DNA from: a virus
Direction: 5' to 3' (one strand)
Length of the DNA stretch: 30,283 nucleotides
Virus record (IMG/VR): IMGVR_UViG_3300033571_007817
Location: 1-30,283 of that record
In this document: positions 25,654-30,283 of the stretch, in pieces
Position numbering within the stretch: the first letter of the stretch is position 1
Layout of the letters: each line of letters opens with the position of its first letter
Translations under genes and position numbers: made by a program
Notes under the pieces: model-generated
Seen by the model: the letters and a program-made list of their open reading frames with translations, nothing else
The model's database searches: none
Told to the model about the DNA's origin: nothing

Positions 25654-25753
25654 TCATCCACCTCAACTTCTATTTAATTCCATCCAGTCAAATGTTGATT
25701 TGCAAATTAATGCACATCAAAATCCGTAGTCTTAGCCCCAGAGGGACCTAATG

Positions 25754-25990
25754 CTACTGATTCAAAACCTTAGCCGTCCAATAACCGCTCCAAAACGTAG
25801 CAAACCACAAAACAATCACCAACGGTGCCTCTAAGCCAACGGCTAAAGCAAAACCAGGAACGATGCTAGAAATCAACGCGGCGGCCTTGCTTTCGGTGTT
25901 ATCAGAAACAATAAAACCAAAAAACCAAGCAATAAAAATAATAGCCAAGCATATCGCCATCACGAGTGTTGCAATCGCTTTAAACGGCAT
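25754..25990 (-). CDS. Small multi-pass membrane protein
   Basis: 78 residues. Two clear membrane helices (ATLVMAICLAIIFIAWFF and APLVIVLWFATFWSGY), with a possible third (LISSIVPGFALAVGL). The start ATG overlaps the upstream stop (TGATG); a GTG three bases earlier is also possible (GTGA). A holin fits this size and topology, but no lysis enzyme is in the window, so the role stays open. Confidence 0.72.
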   Translation of the reverse strand: MPFKAIATLVMAICLAIIFIAWFFGFIVSDNTESKAAALISSIVPGFALAVGLEAPLVIVLWFATFWSGYWTAKVLNQ

Positions 25991-26172
25991 CACAAAAGCT
26001 CCACGGAAACGGCCGGTGTTCCACCTTTAAAATCAACCATGGCAACACACTGTCCAGGCGAATCGATATAAACCCCAGTCGAGATTTCTCCGTAGGATGC
26101 CTCCACCTTGTCAGGCGTAAGGAGAGAAAAAAACTTGATGGGCTCGTCGTCAGTCAAAACAATTCTTCGCAT
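25990..26172 (-). CDS. Small hypothetical protein
   Basis: 60 residues from ATG at 26172 (MRRIVLTDDEPIKFFSLL), with AAAGGG nine bases upstream; a TTG ten codons earlier is weaker. Short beta-like protein, no motif: it ends GGTPAVSVELL. The stop overlaps the membrane protein start. Confidence 0.68.
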   Translation of the reverse strand: MRRIVLTDDEPIKFFSLLTPDKVEASYGEISTGVYIDSPGQCVAMVDFKGGTPAVSVELL

Positions 26173-26188
26173 AGCAGCACACCCTTTC

Positions 26189-26416
26189 TTATCCTTCGTC
26201 AAATAAAGCTTCGTAAGCCTCTACTTCTCGTACGATGTCATGATACTCATCCTTAGACAGATACAGCTTTGACAAGGCCGCATAGCCAACCACACGCCTA
26301 GCCGCCAACAACTCGGCTGCTAGAGAACGAATGAAACCGGCCGAAACAGCGACAGCCTCATCAGTTTCCGCATAACGAACCCAGTCAATAATCTCCTCAA
26401 CGTTAGCCCTGATCAT
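26189..26416 (-). CDS. Small acidic helical hypothetical protein
   Basis: 75 residues, MIRANVEEIIDWVRYAETDE onward, with helices AGFIRSLAAELLAARRVVG and DEYHDIVREVEAYEAL. Start at 26416 overlaps the end of the XRE gene; a longer reading from 26449 would overlap more and begins with an RRPRGR run that is a shadow of the regulator. No family recognised. Confidence 0.7.
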   Translation of the reverse strand: MIRANVEEIIDWVRYAETDEAVAVSAGFIRSLAAELLAARRVVGYAALSKLYLSKDEYHDIVREVEAYEALFDEG

Positions 26417-26714
26417 TGATCTGCCCCGTGGTCGACGCGTCACGACCATTGCGCTTTGACCTGTAGGTTTTAACCATGGTCGACACCTGCTCCTTGTGAC
26501 GCTTCATTCTTACCTTCACGGCTTTAATGGCCAACAGGTCGGACTCTAGCTTCAAGTGATGCGCGATCTCGTTAACGAGTTTCAACGATGGGATGCGTTT
26601 GTCGTTTTCAATGTCGCTCAGGTATGGCCTCGAGCAGTCAACGAGATTTGATAAGTCTTGAATTGTATAGTTTAATCTTTGGCGCCTTTGCTTGATGTAA
26701 CTTCCCAGTGTCAC
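26403..26714 (-). CDS. XRE-family transcription regulator
   Basis: 103 residues from a GTG with AGGAGG seven bases upstream. Begins TLGSYIKQRRQRLNYTIQDL; the helix-turn-helix is QDLSNLVDCSRPYLSDIEN followed by KRIPSLKLVNEIAHHL, a textbook HTH_3 domain. The C-terminal 40 residues are basic (KVRMKRHKEQ, RSKRNGRD). It may repress or activate the neighbouring small-gene operon. The same frame continues upstream without a stop to an ATG at 27047, so a longer form exists (see next entry). Short alone is a complete, ordinary regulator. Confidence 0.85.
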   Translation of the reverse strand: MTLGSYIKQRRQRLNYTIQDLSNLVDCSRPYLSDIENDKRIPSLKLVNEIAHHLKLESDLLAIKAVKVRMKRHKEQVSTMVKTYRSKRNGRDASTTGQINDQG

Positions 26715-27047
26715 TTGAACTCCTCCTGTTTGATGTTGGCACGTCATCATTAATTTTCTACAGCCGTTTGCTTTATTATCCTTAATGATTTCAACACTAG
26801 CCGGTACGCGCGGAGCCCACCGATTGCCTGCGGAAAAACTGTGGGTAGGTTCCTCGCGACCGTCAACCCACCCCCTCACGCCGGCACCAAAACGGCCGGC
26901 CAATTCAGCTCGAGGAAAAGTCGATCTAATCGCCGCGGCAAGGTTGCGTCCAAGCCGGTCTCTGGTCTTTCCGGTCAACTTCTCAAGGTCTCGCCAACCT
27001 GAGACCTTGTAGATTTTTGATTCACTCTTCACAAAGTAAACTGGCAT
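26403..27047 (-). CDS. Long in-frame form: N-terminal extension plus XRE domain
   Basis: Same stop as the XRE regulator, but from the ATG at 27047 (MPVYFVKSESKIYKVSGWRD), which has GGGGAG eight bases upstream. This gives 214 residues: an N-terminal region (about 1-80) with DLEKLTGKTRDRLGRNLAAA, which looks like a real helical protein, then a less structured linker and the XRE domain. No stop separates them. It could be one fusion protein, two proteins from two starts in one frame, or an upstream gene that lost its stop. I favour dual products because both starts have good ribosome sites. Confidence 0.55.
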   Translation of the reverse strand: MPVYFVKSESKIYKVSGWRDLEKLTGKTRDRLGRNLAAAIRSTFPRAELAGRFGAGVRGWVDGREEPTHSFSAGNRWAPRVPASVEIIKDNKANGCRKLMMTCQHQTGGVQVTLGSYIKQRRQRLNYTIQDLSNLVDCSRPYLSDIENDKRIPSLKLVNEIAHHLKLESDLLAIKAVKVRMKRHKEQVSTMVKTYRSKRNGRDASTTGQINDQG

Positions 27048-27144
27048 CTCTTGACTCCCCGCCAATCTTTTTAACCGCACCACATTTTTGGCAATAAATG
27101 CCTGTTTCCGTTGCTACGTCTTTTGAATCACAAAGCTCGCACAT
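27022..27144 (-). CDS. Zinc-ribbon micro-protein, 40 aa
   Basis: Forty codons, found by eye. It reads MCELCDSKDVATETGIYCQK then CGAVKKIGGESRDASLLCEE, that is CxxC followed by CxxC 13 residues later and a further Cys near the end: a zinc ribbon. GGGGGA lies about eight bases before the ATG. It overlaps the end of the membrane protein gene and the start of the next gene. Might bind nucleic acid or a partner protein. Confidence 0.68.
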   Translation of the reverse strand: MCELCDSKDVATETGIYCQKCGAVKKIGGESRDASLLCEE

Positions 27145-27341
27145 GATGACTTCCCCCTAAAATATCTGTCTAAAACTTGGCCCACAGCCAACAACGATAA
27201 AACCGGCCACAATAAAAAAGCCGCCAGCATCACCACCGTCGATAGCGATGCAAATAGAATCGGAATAATTAAGACCTCGGCCACCGTTTGAAACAAGCCC
27301 ACCTTGGCCTGCGGAAACTTAATGATTTTTGCCTGGGTCAT
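27114..27341 (-). CDS. Small membrane protein
   Basis: 75 residues from the ATG at 27341, which overlaps the upstream stop (ATGA). A basic soluble N-terminus (MTQAKIIKFPQAKVG) precedes one long or two short membrane helices (VLIIPILFASLSTVVML, AAFLLWPVLSLLAVG), then DRYFRGKS. No family recognised. The ATGA link shows the zinc-finger frame upstream is translated. Confidence 0.72.
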   Translation of the reverse strand: MTQAKIIKFPQAKVGLFQTVAEVLIIPILFASLSTVVMLAAFLLWPVLSLLAVGQVLDRYFRGKSSCASFVIQKT

Positions 27342-27703
27342 TTTAAAGTTCTTTCTTTGCATTTCTTTGAACACCACACGACGTCACCCTCATAAAGAGG
27401 GTATGGCCCAAAGCATGACTTCCACTTTGGCAACCAATTACATCCGGGGCACCGTCGGCTTTGAGCGATTGCTTTATAGTTTCGTCGCAGCTTGTCGGTG
27501 GGTGTTCCCTTGCCGTCGTAGGGAATGAAGTAAAAGTATTGGACAAACTCTCGGCCGGCTGATCCGGCGTCAGACACACATAGGTCGTCAGGCTGGCGAT
27601 CGGGTAGCCCCCGGTCTGAAGACACGTTAAAGGGACTGCCATAAGGGCGATGATCGTAAGAAGAATTCCGGTAATCATCCAAAAGTAAACCATTCGTTAT
27701 CAT
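27338..27703 (-). CDS. Putative zinc-binding small protein
   Basis: 121 residues. The C-terminal half has CPGCNWLPKWKSC then VVWCSKKCKE, a zinc-ribbon-like set of cysteines. The N-terminal half is polar and less protein-like. AGGGAGG lies six bases before the ATG, and the stop is coupled to the next gene by ATGA; both support this frame. A second frame runs through almost the same DNA (next entry). Function unknown. Confidence 0.62.
   Translation of the reverse strand: MITNGLLLDDYRNSSYDHRPYGSPFNVSSDRGLPDRQPDDLCVSDAGSAGREFVQYFYFIPYDGKGTPTDKLRRNYKAIAQSRRCPGCNWLPKWKSCFGPYPLYEGDVVWCSKKCKERTLK
27343..27678 (-). CDS. Overlapping ORF with N-terminal membrane helix
   Basis: 111 residues in a different frame over almost the same DNA as the zinc-binding gene. 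The ATG overlaps the stop of the upstream gene (ATGA). It begins MITGILLTIIALMAVPL, a good signal or membrane helix, then TTYVCLTPDQPAESLSN. The C-terminal half looks less natural, whereas the other frame's C-terminal half looks better. Either both frames are used, or the real protein switches frame by -1 in the middle. There is no classical slippery heptamer that I can see. Confidence 0.45.
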   Translation of the reverse strand: MITGILLTIIALMAVPLTCLQTGGYPIASLTTYVCLTPDQPAESLSNTFTSFPTTAREHPPTSCDETIKQSLKADGAPDVIGCQSGSHALGHTLFMRVTSCGVQRNAKKEL

Positions 27704-27983
27704 TGTGGTCCTCCCTTGATCGCACGTTGACTCCGTAAACGTCTACCGACCCATCGTGGTTCGGTTTCACCATAAAGCCGTCCCTCAACCGCTCGAGCAC
27801 CGCGTGGCTACAAAAAGCAAACTTGGGGTTCCTTTGAACCTCTGACTGAAATTTTCTAAAGCTATCCTCAAAAACATCGATTGCTCGCTGCATGTCTTTG
27901 TCCTTAAAAATCAAATCATAGTTAGCTCGATACCCATTAGAACTGGTCCACTTGGCATTGGTGTCGGCCTTCACAGACCTCAT
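27675..27983 (-). CDS. Hypothetical early protein
   Basis: 102 residues. The ATG at 27983 overlaps the upstream stop (ATGA), so this start is preferred to one 16 codons earlier. Helical, charged middle (DKDMQRAIDVFEDSFRKFQS) and a beta-like C-terminus (GSVDVYGVNVRSREDHND). No family recognised. Confidence 0.72.
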   Translation of the reverse strand: MRSVKADTNAKWTSSNGYRANYDLIFKDKDMQRAIDVFEDSFRKFQSEVQRNPKFAFCSHAVLERLRDGFMVKPNHDGSVDVYGVNVRSREDHNDNEWFTFG

Positions 27984-28186
27984 AAACTCAAATCTCTCTC
28001 GTTCAAAAAATCGTAAAGCTTTCCGCGGCATGCTTCGGCGTTAAAATCATTTGGGTTGCCGTGTTTGCAAATGCCCCTGAGCCATTCCGCATAGTCCCAC
28101 ATGGCCGAATAGAACGCGCCTGCGTTAAAATGAAGGGCATAGTCTTCTCGGTCCTCCGGCAAGTTAAATTCCAAAATAGCTTTCAT
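27980..28186 (-). CDS. Conserved-type small phage protein
   Basis: 68 residues from ATG at 28186 (MKAILEFNLPEDREDYALHF), with AAGGG upstream and an ATGA overlap with the lipopeptide stop. The opening, KAxLEFNLPEDREx, followed by an aromatic FYSAMWDYAEWLRGI, is familiar from many phage early regions as a protein of unknown function. Family recognised only by pattern. Confidence 0.75.
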   Translation of the reverse strand: MKAILEFNLPEDREDYALHFNAGAFYSAMWDYAEWLRGICKHGNPNDFNAEACRGKLYDFLNERDLSL

Positions 28187-28266
28187 ATCCAAAAACCCTT
28201 CAACTCATCACAAGCCAGCACGCCAATACCGACAAAGAAAATTAGAGCGATCAATATTTTTTTCAC
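28183..28266 (-). CDS. 27-residue lipopeptide
   Basis: Twenty-seven codons, found by eye. GTG start with GAGG five bases upstream; its GTGA overlaps the HNH gene stop, and its own stop overlaps the next ATG (ATGA). N-terminus MKKILIALIFFVGIGVLAC is a full lipoprotein signal with lipobox VLAC; the mature peptide would be only C-DELKGFWI. +2 is Asp, which in enterobacteria keeps lipoproteins in the inner membrane. Resembles in layout lysis lipoproteins or entericidins, but the similarity is only architectural. Confidence 0.72.
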   Translation of the reverse strand: MKKILIALIFFVGIGVLACDELKGFWI

Positions 28267-28664
28267 ATGTACCTCGTTAGACTAATGATCTTGTCTTCAA
28301 GCAATTCGATGATTTCGTCAAACTCCATGTCGGTAAATTCGTCGGTTTCTTGCTCGGTGATGGGATTAAACAAAACATCCCGCAGGTAGATCAGCATTTG
28401 GGCACATATTTGAGTCCTTGGATCGACATTGTTGGTCTCCCAAAATTCCCGCTCCCCAATGCTGTGGAGCTCCATGTGCTCTTCATGCGTCAACGGCACC
28501 GTTCTAAAGTCACTTGGCTTTAATCCGACGCCGCCCCAACCAAAACATCTCACATGGTGGGCCACTACATACTGCGTGCTTTGAGACACCGCGGATTGTT
28601 GCGAGCGCACCCATTCCATATATTTTTCACTTCTTGGCGTTTTTCTTTTTCTTAGAGGAGTCAT
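28263..28664 (-). CDS. Ref/DUF968-like HNH nuclease
   Basis: 133 residues from ATG at 28664 (MTPLRKRKTPRSEKYMEWVRS). VAHHVRCFGWGGVGLKPSD, VPLTHEEHMELHSIG and FWETNNVDP match the pattern of DUF968/Ref-type HNH proteins (HH...KxSD...PL...H..LH..G...F). The Cys pair usually before the HH is replaced by Ser (QSAVSQS), a departure from consensus. P1 Ref is a RecA-dependent nuclease and other family members act in recombination. It overlaps the upstream HTH gene by 38 bases; an alternative ATG at 28619 would start at MEWVRS. It lies between an HTH gene and the lipopeptide. Confidence 0.82.
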   Translation of the reverse strand: MTPLRKRKTPRSEKYMEWVRSQQSAVSQSTQYVVAHHVRCFGWGGVGLKPSDFRTVPLTHEEHMELHSIGEREFWETNNVDPRTQICAQMLIYLRDVLFNPITEQETDEFTDMEFDEIIELLEDKIISLTRYM

Positions 28665-28860
28665 CCTTGACCACCGGTGATACTTTGTATTTACCGATGA
28701 CCCAACAACGGAGGGTCTCGGCGGGTATTTTATGCTTCCTTGCATACACCCTAAGTGGCAATCCTGATTCTCGGTATCCGGTAACAAGCTTCAACCGCTG
28801 CTCCGGCGTGTATTTATATTTTCCGCGCTTGGATTTTTTAACCGTCTTGGTTTTTTTCAC
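28627..28860 (-). CDS. Small transposase-type HTH DNA-binding protein
   Basis: 77 residues from a GTG (after AGGAGG six bases upstream; GTGA overlap with the previous stop). KYTPEQRLKLVTGYRESGLP then RVYARKHKIPAETLRCW is the helix-turn-helix of IS3-type OrfA/Pipsqueak proteins. Both ends are very lysine rich. No catalytic DDE domain, so it is a stand-alone DNA-binding protein rather than a transposase. Confidence 0.78.
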   Translation of the reverse strand: MKKTKTVKKSKRGKYKYTPEQRLKLVTGYRESGLPLRVYARKHKIPAETLRCWVIGKYKVSPVVKDDSSKKKKNAKK

Positions 28861-29231
28861 CGAGCACCTCCTAGTGCTTTTGAAATTAAGGCCCCGATAT
28901 AAGCCCAAAAAGCCTGCCACATGGTGACAGCCCGGGCCTCGACCATCGGCAGTGATTGAGCCGGCATGGGCTCGGCGCATCCGTCGATTGTTTCCATTAT
29001 TTTTGAAAGCGTGTCTTTGTCTTTAAAGGCTCCACCGTGCTTGCCGTTCACCAAAAGACAGATGAGCTGGTCTTTAACCCCGGCCGCCTCAGCAAACTGC
29101 TTTTGAGTCCACCCATTTTTTTGCAAACAAACGACGATTTCTTTGCCAAGTTTTTTACCAGACCGGCTTTTTTTCTTCCTCTTGGTGTTGTCGCTTGATT
29201 TTCTGTCAAAGCTATCGGCGAACGCGCTCAT
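28857..29231 (-). CDS. XRE-like HTH protein with hydrophobic C-terminus
   Basis: 124 residues. A lysine-rich start (KRKKKSRSGKK) precedes an HTH (EIVVCLQKNGWTQKQFAEA, AGVKDQLICLLVNGKH). The C-terminus MWQAFWAYIGALISKALGGA is hydrophobic and amphipathic, unusual for a regulator; it might anchor the protein at the membrane or form a dimer interface. AAGGGCAACCT lies before the ATG. Stop is coupled to the next GTG. Confidence 0.78.
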   Translation of the reverse strand: MSAFADSFDRKSSDNTKRKKKSRSGKKLGKEIVVCLQKNGWTQKQFAEAAGVKDQLICLLVNGKHGGAFKDKDTLSKIMETIDGCAEPMPAQSLPMVEARAVTMWQAFWAYIGALISKALGGAR

Positions 29232-29245
29232 AGGTTGCCCTTTCT

Positions 29246-29602
29246 TTAAAACGGGAAATCTTGATCTAGTGACGGCCCATCTGCCGCCGTAGATTTTTTC
29301 TCCGTGATATACCAGCGGTCTGCCAAAACCGAGATCTCAGCTTTGGGAGTTCCATCTTTTGCCATGTAGCTGCGAGACGACGGCCGACCTTCGATGTAAA
29401 CCGATGAGCCTTTTCCGAGAATCTTGCTGGCGGTTGGTGCCGCCTCGCCGAAGACGGAGACGTTGTACCAAGTCGTCGTTTTCTTTTCGCCGTAGCCTTC
29501 ATTGACGGCCACAGAAAATGAGCAGTAGTCTTTTCCCGCCTTCGATGTTTTTAGTTCAGGCGTGCGTCCGACATTTCCCAGTAGTGTGATCTTCGAAAAC
29601 AT
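29246..29602 (-). CDS. ssb: Single-stranded DNA-binding protein
   Basis: 118 residues. OB fold: MFSKITLLGNVGRTPELK, YCSFSVAVNEGY, TTWYNVSVFGEAA, KGSSVYIEGRPSSRSYMAKD, AEISVLADRWYI. It ends DQDFPF, the short acidic C-terminal tip with Pro-Phe that recruits replication partners. Shorter than E. coli SSB (178 residues), as phage and minimal versions often are, because the linker is short. AAGGA lies nine bases before the ATG. Role: protect ssDNA in replication and recombination; neighbours are HTH and HNH genes. Confidence 0.95.
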   Translation of the reverse strand: MFSKITLLGNVGRTPELKTSKAGKDYCSFSVAVNEGYGEKKTTTWYNVSVFGEAAPTASKILGKGSSVYIEGRPSSRSYMAKDGTPKAEISVLADRWYITEKKSTAADGPSLDQDFPF

Positions 29603-29621
29603 GGTGCTGATTCCTTTTTTG

Positions 29622-29927
29622 TTATCGTGTTCGATCTCTTAAAAATGCTTCAAGGTCTGACTTAGCGTAGCGAATGGTCTTTCGTTTACCGGACCCAAAG
29701 CCGGCGTAGCGTGGACCCGTTCCCCTCACCCGCCAAATCGCCAGCGTGTTGGGCTGGCATCTCAAAAATTTCGCGGCCTCTTCCGTCGTGAGGTGCTCCG
29801 ACTCGTTGGCTTGCACAAACTGCGTGGGCTGTGTCCCCGGTTTTGTGCGCACGATCGTTTCAATCGCCTCGCTGATGTTTCTGAGACTTTGGGCCACGAG
29901 GTTCAGTGCGAGATCTTCTGATGACAT
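29622..29927 (-). CDS. HTH_17/MerR-like DNA-binding protein
   Basis: 101 residues. The C-terminal half, LTTEEAAKFLRCQPNTLAIW, RVRGTGPRYAGFGSGKRK, IRYAKSDLEAFL, is the excisionase/HTH_17 fold: TxEExAxxL helix, then W-R wing with xGP and YxxxDLxxFL. Could be an excisionase-type or early regulatory protein. N-terminal half is helical. GGAG lies before the ATG. First gene after the repeat cluster, so it may be the start of the transcript. Confidence 0.82.
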   Translation of the reverse strand: MSSEDLALNLVAQSLRNISEAIETIVRTKPGTQPTQFVQANESEHLTTEEAAKFLRCQPNTLAIWRVRGTGPRYAGFGSGKRKTIRYAKSDLEAFLRDRTR

Positions 29928-29961
29928 TTATTTGCTCCGTTCAGTTTGGGTGAAAAGTTTT

Positions 29962-29993
29962 TTGCGGTCAATAAAAAATTGCGGTTGCGGTCA
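29962..29993 (-). repeat. TTGCGGTCA repeat cluster, possible operator or promoter
   Basis: On the plus strand TTGCGGTCA occurs at 29962-29970 and 29985-29993, and TTGCGGT at 29979-29985. On the minus strand this reads TGACCGCAA, and the leftmost copy contains TTGACC, a near -35 box about 40 bases before the HTH gene start; the matching -10 (CAAACT) is weak. Repeats overlapping a promoter suggest a binding site for a regulator, perhaps one of the HTH proteins; an origin iteron is also possible. Confidence 0.5.
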
Positions 29994-30266
29994 TTAATTT
30001 TTACGTTTGAGGGTAAGTGCGATTAAGGCGCCCGACATTAAAGTAGGCGGACCTCGGTACCTTGAAAGGCTTATCAACGTAGGTTTATGGGGCCAAAGCC
30101 ACGATAAAAGCCGTGTGATTAATTTATAGGCATAGGATCTATTATTGCGCGCTAGGGTCGATTCTGTTGCGTTTAAAGCAATTTTTGGGGTCCACATACC
30201 CTCGCCGCATTTGCCATTATCATTTTTGAGATTTTCATAGTTAAAATCGATTTCTCGGGGCATCAC
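29994..30266 (-). other. Right-end stretch with a doubtful 90-codon ORF
   Basis: The last 350 bases hold no convincing gene. An ORF reads MMPREIDFNYENLKNDNGKC and ends LIALTLKRKN, with a basic, irregular composition and no domain. A weak GAGGG lies about ten bases before its ATG. It is not clearly coupled to the next gene. I treat it as probably non-coding; it could be a regulatory leader or edge of the phage. Confidence 0.35.
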
Positions 30267-30283
30267 CCACCAACCCTCTCAAG

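Noticed and set aside
28627-28860. Insertion sequence based on the transposase-type HTH
   Set aside because: No DDE domain, no terminal inverted repeats or target duplication; gene is coupled on both sides to phage genes.
1-30283. CRISPR array, tRNA or rRNA genes
   Set aside because: No spaced direct-repeat array, cloverleaf with CCA-type end, or rRNA-like sequence seen by eye.

Overview
The window is part of a tailed double-stranded DNA phage (Caudoviricetes, siphovirus-like: long non-contractile tail, HK97-type head). Every gene I can support is on the minus strand, so transcription runs from high to low coordinates and the map reads from the right end to the left. I cannot name the phage or host. 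Two encoded proteins with lipoprotein signals suggest a diderm bacterial host, but this is inference. There is no integrase, CI-like repressor switch, DNA polymerase, endolysin or complete spanin set, so this is probably only part of a genome or prophage.

Right end (about 22.6-30.3 kb): an early/accessory region of short, tightly packed genes, many joined by ATGA or GTGA stop/start overlaps. It holds a helix-turn-helix protein, a single-stranded DNA-binding protein, two further HTH proteins, a Ref/DUF968-like HNH nuclease, a 27-residue lipopeptide, several small membrane and zinc-ribbon proteins, an XRE regulator, a BPSL0761-like protein, an acidic lipoprotein, a metallophosphoesterase and an HExxH protein. 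Several of these are under 60 codons and were found by reading the gaps by eye (27-, 32-, 40-, 40- and 58-residue proteins).

Middle (about 15.6-22.6 kb): the packaging and head module in the usual HK97 order: small terminase (inferred), large terminase, portal fused to a MuF domain, protease fused to a scaffold-like tail, major capsid protein, then a terminator hairpin.

Between capsid and connector (11.4-15.5 kb) lies a three-gene cassette: a possible decoration protein, a small head-fibre-like protein and a 1025-residue coiled-coil fibre, closed by a strong terminator. Its position suggests fibres on the head rather than the tail tip.

Left part (1-11.3 kb): connector, neck/tail completion proteins, tail tube protein, a G/G-T tail-assembly chaperone pair made by a probable -1 frameshift on a run of nine A, tape measure protein, a distal tail protein with striking internal QVxR repeats, a tail hub candidate, a small tail protein and the start of one further gene cut by the window edge.
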